A stretch of 64,000 nucleotides of DNA from a bacterium (GTDB lineage Bacteria; Bacteroidota; Bacteroidia; Cytophagales; Cyclobacteriaceae), in the NCBI GenBank assembly GCA_024743255.1, contig JANSWY010000008.1, forward strand, positions 1-64,000, read 5' to 3'. The translations under genes and the position numbers were made by a program. This document shows, one piece after another, positions 8,881-16,472 of this stretch. Position 1 is the stretch's first letter. Each line of letters begins with the position of its first letter. The notes beneath the pieces are model-generated. The model did not search any database, was not told the origin of the DNA, and worked only from the letters and a program-made list of their open reading frames with translations.

Positions 8881-10110
8881 CTATATGATTCCAAATACAC
8901 TAAATAAAGATTTGAATCCCAAAACTGTTGTCACAATTACTACGATTAAACCAAATGTGTTCTGCCAAATTCCGTTTTTTAGATCTCCTAATACAGAAGT
9001 CCTATTCATTAAATAAATGAGAACGACTGCAATAATTGGTAAAAGTAATCCATTGGCAACCTGAGCTATGATGATTAGTTGGGTTGGTCTAATTCCTGTA
9101 GAAAAGAACAGGATTCCTAAAATAATGGCTGACAACCAAACAGCTTTGAATTTAGGGTTTTGCATTCCTCCGCTCCATCCCATTAAACCACCAACTGTGT
9201 ATGCAGCAGCCAATGGTGCAGTTAATGCAGAAGAAATACCGGCGGCAAAGAAACCAAGTGTCATAAATGGTACTGCCCAATCACCTAATAGTGGCTTTAA
9301 TTGAATCGCAAGATCAGAAACCTTGTTAAACTCCAGATCCGAGTTGAAAAACATCACAGAGGAAGTGATGACAATAGCCATTGATATCAACCCACCTAGA
9401 CTAATCGAAATGGTCGTTTCATTCCTGGACTCTCTATAGTCAGCGTTTTTGTCATTCTGCAACAGCGCACTGGATTGTAAGAATAGATTATACGGAACAA
9501 CAGTAGTTCCAAGCAGACCAATAATCATCAATACAGATGAATCAGGTATTCTTGGGATAAAGCCTGAAATCAAAGCTCCGAAATCTGGTTGAATCACAAT
9601 TGCAGTTAAGACAAACACTATACTCATTGTGATTACCAAAGCAATGAGTGTTTTTTCGATTATTTTATACTTTCCTATTGATAAAATAAAAATGGCCAAT
9701 CCCCCGATTATCAATCCATAAACATCTAGCTGAAGTGACTCTGAGACTGAAATTTTCATGTCTCCAAAAACACCTGCCATTGCCCAGGCGGCTCCTGCAA
9801 TGTTCCCAGACTCATAGGCGACACTACCAACATAAATAGCAATCAGAACCAATCCTCCTACAACATACTTCCCAAAAACACCTCCTACTTCCTTTTTTAT
9901 ATTGCCAGCAAGGCTTGTTGAGCTTTTGATTGTTAATCGAACAACCATTTCTTGTAAAATGATGGTAGATACAACCGAAAAGATTAGTGCCCATAGCAGT
10001 TGGTACCCAAATTTTGCACCAACAGTGCTGCAAACAGTAACTGTACCAGGCCCTATGAAAGCAGCTGCAACGAGAGCTCCTGTCCCTAATCGAAATTTTC
10101 CTATTTTCAT
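8881..10110 (-). CDS. NRAMP-family transporter lacking metal-binding motifs, pxp-linked (YcsG-like)
   Basis: A 409-residue protein with about 11 membrane helices and clear NRAMP ancestry (FGYQLLW after helix 1; GTTVVPYN in helix 6). The metal-coordinating DPGN of helix 1 is replaced by GPGT at residues 20-23, and the helix-6 MPH is replaced by VPY at 205-207. Without these residues it is unlikely to carry Mn or Fe. It heads the pxpABC operon with no gap to pxpA, and Bacillus subtilis has the same pairing (ycsG next to ycsF). Uptake of 5-oxoproline or a related compound is a reasonable inference but untested; Mg transport, as in other atypical NRAMPs, is an alternative. Confidence 0.88.
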   Translation of the reverse strand: MKIGKFRLGTGALVAAAFIGPGTVTVCSTVGAKFGYQLLWALIFSVVSTIILQEMVVRLTIKSSTSLAGNIKKEVGGVFGKYVVGGLVLIAIYVGSVAYESGNIAGAAWAMAGVFGDMKISVSESLQLDVYGLIIGGLAIFILSIGKYKIIEKTLIALVITMSIVFVLTAIVIQPDFGALISGFIPRIPDSSVLMIIGLLGTTVVPYNLFLQSSALLQNDKNADYRESRNETTISISLGGLISMAIVITSSVMFFNSDLEFNKVSDLAIQLKPLLGDWAVPFMTLGFFAAGISSALTAPLAAAYTVGGLMGWSGGMQNPKFKAVWLSAIILGILFFSTGIRPTQLIIIAQVANGLLLPIIAVVLIYLMNRTSVLGDLKNGIWQNTFGLIVVIVTTVLGFKSLFSVFGII

Positions 10111-10291
10111 TGAGCCTAAAAATATGAATTATTGAGCAATTTCTGTTTCAGTTTAATTTCCATTGATCTCCTTAAATGGAACCTAAAAATCAAAATAATC
10201 ATTATCTTCGAGCGAATTTATTCACAGGGAGTCGTTATGTTAACAGCTTGTTAACGCCTTGTTTTTCCGATGATTAAACAAGCTTCGTGCA

Positions 10292-10299
10292 TAACTTTG
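10292..10299 (+). promoter_or_regulatory. Bacteroidota-type -7 box (TAACTTTG) for the DUF1573-yajC cluster
   Basis: TAACTTTG matches TAnnTTTG exactly and lies 33 bp before the ATG at 10333. No good TTG is seen at the -33 position. The box supports the later start codon, because the ATG at 10270 would lie upstream of the transcript. About 40 bp further upstream, GTTAAC occurs twice (10239-10244 and 10250-10255), a possible operator. Confidence 0.4.
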
Positions 10300-10332
10300 T
10301 TGACATTCTGTTGTTTAACTAAAAAGATTATA

Positions 10333-10863
10333 ATGAAAGCGATTAAACTAAATGTATTTATTCTTGGTCTTGCTGGATTAGTAATGTTCGGCTGCTCAAA
10401 CCAGGAAATGGAGAAAAGAATAGCAAAACTTGAAGGAAAAGTTGCTGAATTGGAAGGTTCAGGAAATGTTTCTCCGACTATCAAACCAGCAAAAACTGCT
10501 GAACCAGAAGTAAAGCCTGATGGACCAGTTCCGGAATTTAAATTTGACGAAGAGGCTTTTGACTTTGGTGATATCAATGAAGGTGATGTAGTTGATCACG
10601 TATTTGCTTTCACAAACGTTGGGCAAGCTCCACTTATCATTTCAAGTGCTTCTGCATCTTGCGGATGTACTGTTCCTAAGTGGCCAAAAGAGCCAATCCC
10701 AGTAGGTGGAACAGGTGAGATCAAAGTTCAGTTCAATAGTAAGAACAAGCCAGGTGTACAGAACAAGACTGTCACTATCACGGCAAACACTTACCCGAAA
10801 ATTTCGAAACTAAAAATCAAAGCTTTGGTAGCTCCTGCTAAAAAGGATAATAACCCTAGCTAA
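10333..10863 (+). CDS. DUF1573 lipoprotein
   Basis: A 176-residue protein with an N-terminal signal and lipobox ending in MFGC, then a short coiled-coil heptad segment (EMEKRIAKLEGKVAELEG) and a C-terminal Ig-like DUF1573 domain. The domain holds the typical FTNVGQAPLIIS and SCGCTVP motifs. It is probably an outer-membrane or periplasmic lipoprotein of unknown function. I chose 10333 rather than the upstream ATG at 10270 because it gives a proper signal sequence and lies after the -7 box. It is followed 22 bp later by yajC, an arrangement conserved in Bacteroidota. Confidence 0.9.
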   Translation: MKAIKLNVFILGLAGLVMFGCSNQEMEKRIAKLEGKVAELEGSGNVSPTIKPAKTAEPEVKPDGPVPEFKFDEEAFDFGDINEGDVVDHVFAFTNVGQAPLIISSASASCGCTVPKWPKEPIPVGGTGEIKVQFNSKNKPGVQNKTVTITANTYPKISKLKIKALVAPAKKDNNPS

Positions 10864-10885
10864 AATTCCTAAGTAAACGAGAAAA

Positions 10886-11203
10886 ATGTTAAATTTTATT
10901 TTATTACAGGCGGATGCCGGTGGCGGCTTCAACACGCAGTGGATAATGATTGGAGCAATGGTAATTATATTTTACCTTTTCTTCATAAGGCCACAGCAGA
11001 AGAAGCAGAAAGATCAAAAGAATTTCATTAACGAAGTGAAGAAGGGAGACCCGATAGTAACGATAGGTGGAATTCACGGTAAAATTTACTCTGTGGATGA
11101 AACAACTGTTACAATTGAGCTGGATAAGGGATTTAAAATGAAAATCGAGAAGTCTTCGATTTCTCAGGAAGCCACTAAAAGATTAACGGCTGCAGAAAAA
11201 TAA
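10886..11203 (+). CDS. yajC: Preprotein translocase subunit YajC
   Basis: A 105-residue protein with a single N-terminal membrane segment followed by the diagnostic FIRPQQKKQKDQKNF, and a small cytoplasmic domain with the GDPIVTIGGIHGKI signature. YajC associates with SecDF and the Sec translocon. It lies 22 bp after the DUF1573 gene and 12 bp before the YbbR-like gene in one apparent operon. Confidence 0.96.
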   Translation: MLNFILLQADAGGGFNTQWIMIGAMVIIFYLFFIRPQQKKQKDQKNFINEVKKGDPIVTIGGIHGKIYSVDETTVTIELDKGFKMKIEKSSISQEATKRLTAAEK

Positions 11204-11215
11204 AATTAATTACAT

Positions 11216-12151
11216 ATGGGCAAATTGCTTCCCATTAACGAAAACTTAAAGGTAGTCATACTGGCCGTAGCGGTCGCGACTACCTTTTGGTTTTTCAATG
11301 CCCTCAGTAAAAACTACGATAAGATAATTAGCTATCCGCTTGTTTTTGATTTCAATCGAGATAGCCTTGTAGTAGTGGACCCATTACCATCTGAAATCAG
11401 AATAGATGTCTCAAGCGGTGGATGGACACTGTTACGAAAGACATTCTGGTTCAATGCAGAACCAATTAAAATTGAATTAAATAATCCTACAGATATTAAA
11501 TTCCTAACCAAGAGCTCACTGAGACCTATCATCTCTAACCAGCTAAAGGAATTAAAAATCAATTATCTACTTACAGATACAATTTATATCAATATTGAGC
11601 CAGAAGAGAGAAGAACTGTTGCATTGGTATTGGATAGTACATTTATTGATTTAGAAGAAAATCACAGAATCACTTCTGCAATTACATTAACCCCGGATTC
11701 AGTAACAATAATTGGCCCCAGAAGCATCATTGAAAATGTACGATCACCATATTTTCTAAAATTAGACGAAGAAGATATTGATGATGATTACGATGAGTTT
11801 GTCAATATTCCATTGGAAGTAAGAAATATCATGAGCGCCGTTCCGGCAAGAGTAAATGCTGAGTTTCAGGTAAAAGAATTTAGTTACATCAGTTATGATG
11901 TAGGAATTGAACCAATGAACTTCCCATCCGATTCAAGCAGATACTTATCGGATCCGCAGGCGAAGGTTTCATTTTGGATAGAGAAGTCATTAGAAGATGA
12001 CATTTCTTTCTCTGACTTTAACATAACCGCTGATTTATCAATGATGCAAAAGAGGGATACCACAGTTCCCCTGATGCTAATGTTCTTTCCTGAAGACGCC
12101 CTGGAAATAGAAATTGATCCGGAATTCATCAAAGTGCTCTATGCCCAATAA
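11216..12151 (+). CDS. YbbR-like (CdaR-like) domain protein
   Basis: A 311-residue protein with one N-terminal membrane segment (about residues 13-28) and extracytoplasmic YbbR-type beta repeats; the block with PDSVTIIGPRSIIENV is the recognisable repeat motif. In Firmicutes the family member CdaR regulates the diadenylate cyclase CdaA, but no cyclase gene is present here. In Bacteroidota a YbbR gene between yajC and coaE is common. The 3' end overlaps coaE by 11 bp. Confidence 0.85.
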   Translation: MGKLLPINENLKVVILAVAVATTFWFFNALSKNYDKIISYPLVFDFNRDSLVVVDPLPSEIRIDVSSGGWTLLRKTFWFNAEPIKIELNNPTDIKFLTKSSLRPIISNQLKELKINYLLTDTIYINIEPEERRTVALVLDSTFIDLEENHRITSAITLTPDSVTIIGPRSIIENVRSPYFLKLDEEDIDDDYDEFVNIPLEVRNIMSAVPARVNAEFQVKEFSYISYDVGIEPMNFPSDSSRYLSDPQAKVSFWIEKSLEDDISFSDFNITADLSMMQKRDTTVPLMLMFFPEDALEIEIDPEFIKVLYAQ

Positions 12152-12737
12152 GCCAATATTAATCGGCATTACCGGAGGTATCGGTTCTGGCAAGTCAATT
12201 GTTTGCAAGATTTTTGAATCCTTTGGGATTCCTACCTACTATGCGGATGACAGAGCAAAGTGGCTTATGAATAATGACCCTGAATTGAAACGTAAGGTAA
12301 TTGAACAGTTTGGTGAACAAGCGTATGCAAATGGCTCTCTGGACAGAGCATATATAGGCAAACTTGCTTTTCATGATCAGGAAGTTTTAAATAAGCTCAA
12401 TTCCATTGTACACCCCTTGGTGGGTAAGGATTTCAAAGACTGGGTATCCTCAAACTCTGATAAACCATACTTACTCAAAGAAGCCGCTCTCATCTTTGAA
12501 GCCGGTAGTTACAAACAGCTGAATAAAGTGATATCAGTTTATGCTGACCAAGAGACTAGGATTGCCAGGGTTTTAGAAAGAGATCCTCACAGAAATAAGG
12601 AAGATATTTTGGCAATCATTCAAAAGCAGATGCCCGAAGAGGAAAAAATGGAAAGGGCTGATTTTGTTATACGTAATGACGGAAGTTCATCATTGATTAA
12701 ACAAGTACAAGAGTTGAACCTACAGTTCCGAAGCTAA
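12141..12737 (+). CDS. coaE: Dephospho-CoA kinase
   Basis: A 198-residue P-loop kinase that phosphorylates the 3'-hydroxyl of dephospho-CoA, the last step of coenzyme A synthesis. Visible motifs are GITGGIGSGKS (Walker A), YYADDRAKWLM with the acidic substrate-binding residues, and the lid region with RVLERDPHRN. The ATG at 12141 (MPNKPILIG) is preferred over 12114 because it begins just before the P-loop strand and overlaps the ybbR-like stop by 11 bp. Confidence 0.95.
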   Translation: MPNKPILIGITGGIGSGKSIVCKIFESFGIPTYYADDRAKWLMNNDPELKRKVIEQFGEQAYANGSLDRAYIGKLAFHDQEVLNKLNSIVHPLVGKDFKDWVSSNSDKPYLLKEAALIFEAGSYKQLNKVISVYADQETRIARVLERDPHRNKEDILAIIQKQMPEEEKMERADFVIRNDGSSSLIKQVQELNLQFRS

Positions 12738-12985
12738 AAGAACTCCAGAGGTAGTTTTATCTGATCAATATAGAATTTCATTCTGGTACTCTTGTCTTCT
12801 AATATTTCAACCTTCTCGATACGATCATCGCAATGATGGTAAAACACTTCAACGTAATAGTTTTCCAGTAAATATAAGTTGATTTTGTACTTGTAATATC
12901 TGATTGCAGTCACGAATTGACCATCCACATAAAGGGTTTTTATGCGCTGGTGGAGGTTTAATTTATTAAAAATATCCTGGCTCAT
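12734..12985 (-). CDS. Conserved small protein of unknown function (83 aa)
   Basis: No domain recognised. The sequence is rich in aromatic residues (YYKYKINLYLLENYYVEVFY) and predicted mainly beta, ending at a stop that overlaps the coaE stop by 4 bp (CTAA). It has no signal peptide or membrane segment. The clean frame and tail-to-tail arrangement with coaE favour a real gene. Confidence 0.65.
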   Translation of the reverse strand: MSQDIFNKLNLHQRIKTLYVDGQFVTAIRYYKYKINLYLLENYYVEVFYHHCDDRIEKVEILEDKSTRMKFYIDQIKLPLEFF

Positions 12986-13056
12986 ATCAATTCGGTTAAA
13001 TCTAAGTTAGTGCTTTATTATCACTTAATCCAATCAATTCGACATACTACAAATTA

Positions 13057-15675
13057 TTATAGATCACATGCTATTTTCTCATACTGTACTTGGTCAAACG
13101 CCTGACTTCTAATCTTGTTTCCTTTTTGATCAAGATAAAGAGTTACATAAAGCTCTGCATCCTCCAAAAATCTTTCTGCATAATAAATTGGTCCTGATTC
13201 AAAATCAATTTCCAGAATCTCATTGTATTCGGGTTTTAGTAATAATCCTTCTTTTGAATCAAATAAGCCATAACCTTGTTCAACTCTGAACTTTAGGACT
13301 TTAGAACTATCAGAACCCTGGAAAATCTCGTAATTGTAGATACTTTCAATTACAACGTCTTCATTATCAGTTGATTTCAAAACCCATTGATCATCCAGCT
13401 TACAAAGCAGATAATTCTGAGAAAATGATACTAGTCCCTGGTAATCACTTTCTCCAATATATTCTTTTTCTAAAACGTCCCACAAACCAAATCCCCCATC
13501 ATTTACTATAAATTGTGTGCTATCATGCAAGATTACTCTGGATTCATATTTGGTATCAACCAATTGATTTGTAGGCAGGAAATAAGCTCCAATCTTTGAG
13601 GATTTCAAAAGGTGAATTAATCCTGGGACTGATGAATCCTGCTCCAGAGATTGATATATAACTTTAAGTATGACTTTCCCTTTTCTGTTAACCAAACCTT
13701 TTTTCCTGTCTCTTTCAATGATGAATGTTGAGTCGTTTAAAAAGAATATTTCGTCTGCCTCTAATTGAAACAGCTTGTCGCCTTCAGGGTTGTAAATAGA
13801 TTTTTCAGAGTCTTTAGAAATAGAGATGTAGCTTGAAACCGTTGCATCCTGGTGGGATATGATAGGTTCTACTGACTCCCCTTCTCCAATAGGCACTTCT
13901 TTACTTGCTCCAAAAATTACTCGATGAAAGAGATCATCTTTCAAATAGACCAGCTGCTCACTTATCAACTTTATGGAATCCAATTTAAACCGGGGCTCTA
14001 TGACATCCTGGCGATTAAACAAACTCCACTTATTATCTTTTCTAAGCCCCAGCCATTGCTGATTACTTTGAATATCCTGATAGGAATCATCTGAAAGTTT
14101 CCTTGCAGCTATATCGAAAGACCTGTAGCCAACATCATTCCTGACATACCATTCTCCATCAAAAGAATAGATGCTATGATCATCAAGCGGGATCAATATT
14201 TCAAGATCATCATCCAACAGACATTCCTGATCACCTAAAATCCCGATGAGGTAAGAGTTACTGATTTCTTCAACCTCTTCAAATTCAAACTTCAAAGGGT
14301 TGACTTCTTTCCTGTACCATTGTTTAATATCTGATATACGTTTTAGGTGAATTTTGTCTTGCTTATACAGTAAGATAACATCACCCAATTGCTCAATTTC
14401 ATCAAAATATGGCTCGATGATAGTCTCACCCTGCAGCGTACTAATTCCCCATTTCCCATCAACTTGAAAGCCCAAATAATTGGACCCAATCAATAAGACA
14501 TCTTCAAGATTATTCTCCGTAACCACATAACCTGATTTATGGACAACCCCAATCTTGCCGCCCCTCTCAAATGACAAATAACCAAAACCCAGATCTTCGA
14601 AGGAATCATAACTGGTCAGGACAGTTTTACCATTTCTTGAAATGACCTGTAATTGCTGTTCTTTTTCTACTTCCAGGAGCTCATTATGTGTTCCCTCACA
14701 GACATACTCAGGGATTACACTTTCGAAATTGGCTTCAATTAATACCTCTCCGTCAGAACCCATGAACCCGAACTTACCACCATCATAAAATGGCAATAAC
14801 TCCACTTTATTAAGCTTCGACACCATTTTAAGAGAGTCAGACCAATGAAATGTCACATTATCTGGTTGTAGGTGGAATAAAACTAGCTTTGATCGTTCAG
14901 ACCAATTACTATCAGGGTAATCATCGAGAAACTTCTGGTGAGCCTCGACTGAATTATCTGCAACCCTCTGAACATATATTTCTTTGATTACCCGATCTAA
15001 ATATGGCGAATCCTGATGTTCCGCATAAAATGCCTCCAGATTCCCCAACAAATTACCAGCAGTTTTATCCTTGAACAAAAGCCAGTCATAGCTCTTCTTT
15101 GCATCTTCGGCATATTTAGCATTTGGATAGGTTTTAAGGAAATACTTGAAAGATTGCCAGGTATTAAATTTTCTTGCATTTAGATAGGCTAGGCTGTCTC
15201 TCAACTCTCCAGCGGACTTTACTAATTCTTCATTGTCAAATTTCTCCATAAATGACTCCAAAGACACGATCTCGTTCTCTTGTTTGGCTTCTTTGAATGC
15301 AGAGTGCTCAATAGTTTCTTTTAATTGATTGAATTTTTCAAGATACAGTGAGTTACGAGCCAGTTTATCCACTCCCTTTTCATCCAGCCCATCGAACTTT
15401 TGAATAGCAGTGTTTATATGGGAATAGCTTGTATCCAGATTGTATCTGGAGAATGAATCAATTTGAAATAGTAGCGCAAATAAATAATCTGGTGCTGGAT
15501 TAAGTGAATCCTTTTGAGCGCTTTTCATCAATAGCTCTTCGGTTTTCCCAAAATCTCCCTCATTAAGAGCTTTTATTGCCTGACGAATAGGGTCGGCTTT
15601 TGCCGTTATGGAGATGCAAATAAATATCCCCACCAATAAAATTGGCTTCAATCTAAGTAAGGCTTCTAATTTCAC
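13057..15675 (-). CDS. Secreted WG-repeat protein with N-terminal helical region
   Basis: An 872-residue protein with a signal peptide (about residues 1-27), a TPR-like helical region to about residue 270, and a long beta-rich part made of degenerate WG repeats. Examples of the repeats are KFGFMGSDGEVLIEANF, GKWGISTLQGETIIEPYFDEI and GYGLFDSKEGLLLKPEYNEI. WG repeats are thought to mediate protein interactions; the specific role is unknown. It is probably periplasmic or surface exposed. The gene stands alone, and its 5' end faces the gene-free region that holds the three small-RNA candidates. Confidence 0.88.
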   Translation of the reverse strand: MKLEALLRLKPILLVGIFICISITAKADPIRQAIKALNEGDFGKTEELLMKSAQKDSLNPAPDYLFALLFQIDSFSRYNLDTSYSHINTAIQKFDGLDEKGVDKLARNSLYLEKFNQLKETIEHSAFKEAKQENEIVSLESFMEKFDNEELVKSAGELRDSLAYLNARKFNTWQSFKYFLKTYPNAKYAEDAKKSYDWLLFKDKTAGNLLGNLEAFYAEHQDSPYLDRVIKEIYVQRVADNSVEAHQKFLDDYPDSNWSERSKLVLFHLQPDNVTFHWSDSLKMVSKLNKVELLPFYDGGKFGFMGSDGEVLIEANFESVIPEYVCEGTHNELLEVEKEQQLQVISRNGKTVLTSYDSFEDLGFGYLSFERGGKIGVVHKSGYVVTENNLEDVLLIGSNYLGFQVDGKWGISTLQGETIIEPYFDEIEQLGDVILLYKQDKIHLKRISDIKQWYRKEVNPLKFEFEEVEEISNSYLIGILGDQECLLDDDLEILIPLDDHSIYSFDGEWYVRNDVGYRSFDIAARKLSDDSYQDIQSNQQWLGLRKDNKWSLFNRQDVIEPRFKLDSIKLISEQLVYLKDDLFHRVIFGASKEVPIGEGESVEPIISHQDATVSSYISISKDSEKSIYNPEGDKLFQLEADEIFFLNDSTFIIERDRKKGLVNRKGKVILKVIYQSLEQDSSVPGLIHLLKSSKIGAYFLPTNQLVDTKYESRVILHDSTQFIVNDGGFGLWDVLEKEYIGESDYQGLVSFSQNYLLCKLDDQWVLKSTDNEDVVIESIYNYEIFQGSDSSKVLKFRVEQGYGLFDSKEGLLLKPEYNEILEIDFESGPIYYAERFLEDAELYVTLYLDQKGNKIRSQAFDQVQYEKIACDL

Positions 15676-15781
15676 ATCCTAAATTTAATACAATTTAATA
15701 ACGTAATAATTTTATATTAATGACAATAAAACCAAAATATTCCCCTTCAGAAGTTAATATTCCTGTTTAGACATTGCGGTA

Positions 15782-15811
15782 TTGTAAACTTAGCTGTTTG
15801 GTACATCTTTG
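15782..15811 (+). promoter_or_regulatory. Promoter of small-RNA unit 1
   Basis: TTG at 15782-15784 lies 19 nt before CATCTTTG at 15804-15811. This matches the Bacteroidota layout TTG-N19-TAnnTTTG apart from the first base of the -7 box. Units 2 and 3 keep CATATTTG at the same relative place (16019-16026 and 16238-16245) but lack an obvious TTG, so they may be weaker or activator dependent. Confidence 0.5.
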
Positions 15812-15818
15812 AAGTGAG

Positions 15819-15929
15819 TTTCATAGTGACATGCGTTAAGCGAGTTTGGTTATCAAGATCGAAAGACATTATGGTTCGACCAGCTATCGATCTTCAAAAG
15901 GGGCCCCAATATTTGGGGCCCTTTTCCTA
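15819..15929 (+). ncRNA. Candidate small RNA, tandem unit 1
   Basis: The start is inferred from the -7 box and the end from the terminator T-run, giving about 110 nt. From 5' to 3' it shows AGTTTCATAG, AGCGAGTTTGGTTA (15839-15852), an 8-bp perfect stem AAGATCGA/TCGATCTT (15855-15862 with 15887-15894), and the terminator. The stem loop carries GTTCGACCAGC, whose GACCA can pair with TGGTT of the GTTTGGTTA box, allowing an H-type pseudoknot. No start codon with a credible ORF is present. Identity with any known RNA family is untested. Confidence 0.5.
15896..15925 (+). terminator. Intrinsic terminator of unit 1
   Basis: A very GC-rich hairpin: AAAAGGG, a bulged G, then CCCCAA on the left pairs with TTGGGGCCCTTTT on the right. 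The A-rich left flank makes it potentially bidirectional. Confidence 0.85.
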
Positions 15930-16033
15930 TTATAAGGCAGTAATCCAGCCCAAAATCCCTCTTATCTAGTTATTTCGACTGTTTATCGAATAAAACTCAT
16001 ATTCTCTCGGAAATACCCCATATTTGAATCAAC

Positions 16034-16146
16034 AAAGAATTAATCGTTTAAATATATAGTTTGGTTAGCAATATTTTAAACATTAAGTTCAACCAGCATT
16101 GTTTGCAGAAGAGGTACGAATATCAAGGAATTTGTACCTCTTTTTT
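16034..16146 (+). ncRNA. Candidate small RNA, tandem unit 2
   Basis: About 113 nt from the inferred start to the T-run. It carries GTTTGGTTAGCAAT (16059-16072) and GTTCAACCAGC (16087-16097), the latter nearly identical to the second box of unit 1 and similarly spaced. TGGTT (16062-16066) can pair with AACCA (16091-16095) and CAAT (16069-16072) with ATTG (16098-16101), again in pseudoknot order. The 5' part is more diverged from units 1 and 3. The first 14 nt of this box are exactly complementary to 54645-54658. Confidence 0.45.
16109..16146 (+). terminator. Intrinsic terminator of unit 2
   Basis: AAGAGGTAC (16109-16117) pairs perfectly with GTACCTCTT (16134-16142) across a 16-nt loop, and T residues continue to 16146. 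Confidence 0.85.
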
Positions 16147-16252
16147 ATGCCCATGTTACTGAATCTTTAAATCTTCCCGTCTAACCGACAGAATTCCCTT
16201 TCAAGATTCCCATCTAAGAAAAAGTCAATTTTTGTATCATATTTGCGGCAAC

Positions 16253-16378
16253 TAGTTTCATAGCGAAAGCTTGAGCGAGTTTGGTTAAAGTGGCAATGAT
16301 CCTATTGTTATACAGTTACGGATCATTTTTGGGGGGATTTGAAAACGATGTTGGTTGGATGTTTAAAGTCCCCCTTTT
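16253..16378 (+). ncRNA. Candidate small RNA, tandem unit 3
   Basis: About 126 nt if it ends at the second hairpin, or about 78 nt if it ends at the T5 run at 16326-16330. It repeats AGTTTCATAG (16254-16263) and AGCGAGTTTGGTTA (16274-16287) of unit 1. The unit-specific stem is AATGATCC/GGATCATT (16295-16302 with 16320-16327), perfect over 8 bp. The loop holds GTTATACAG, a weak match to the second box, and the pseudoknot pairing of units 1 and 2 is not preserved. Confidence 0.48.
16332..16378 (+). terminator. Terminator-like hairpin at the end of unit 3
   Basis: GGGGGATTT (16332-16340) pairs with AAAGTCCCCC (16365-16374), leaving one bulged G, across a 24-nt loop; four T residues follow. The upstream stem of unit 3, with its own T-run, could also terminate. 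Confidence 0.55.
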
Positions 16379-16398
16379 AAAAAAATAACGGTTGGTGT

Positions 16399-16422
16399 AA
16401 AAGGCTCCCTTGGGAGCCTTTT
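16399..16422. terminator. Bidirectional terminator after the PP2C phosphatase gene
   Basis: AAAAGGCTCC (16399-16408) and GGAGCCTTTT (16413-16422) form a perfect 10-bp stem with a 4-nt loop. The A and T runs at its ends allow termination on both strands, and it lies 51 bp beyond the stop of the - strand phosphatase gene. Confidence 0.85.
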
Positions 16423-16472
16423 CTATTTAATAAATTTGTCGATTTTTTTGTCTGAACTTAAACATTAGGCTC

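Larger units (their letters stand above)
15676..16472. other. Gene-free region carrying three tandem repeat units
   Basis: This is the longest non-coding stretch of the window (about 800 bp) between two - strand genes, and I find no credible ORF. It holds three + strand copies of one architecture. Unit 1 has CATCTTTG at 15804 and GTTTGGTTA at 15844; unit 2 has CATATTTG at 16019 and GTTTGGTTA at 16059; unit 3 has CATATTTG at 16238 and GTTTGGTTA at 16279. The gap between the boxes is 32, 32 and 33 nt. Units 1 and 3 also share AGTTTCATAG and AGCGAGTTTGGTTA. Each unit is followed by a different stem-loop and an intrinsic terminator. Confidence 0.8.

Noticed and set aside
10270-10332. Upstream ATG extending the DUF1573 lipoprotein by 21 residues
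   Set aside because: It lies upstream of the TAACTTTG -7 box and would put a hydrophobic, Cys-rich extension before a normal lipoprotein signal.
15874-15884. GTTCGACCA-like T-arm resemblance suggesting a tRNA or tmRNA
   Set aside because: No acceptor stem, D-arm or anticodon arm can be drawn, and the same motif in unit 2 is in a different context. It fits better as part of the repeated small-RNA architecture.
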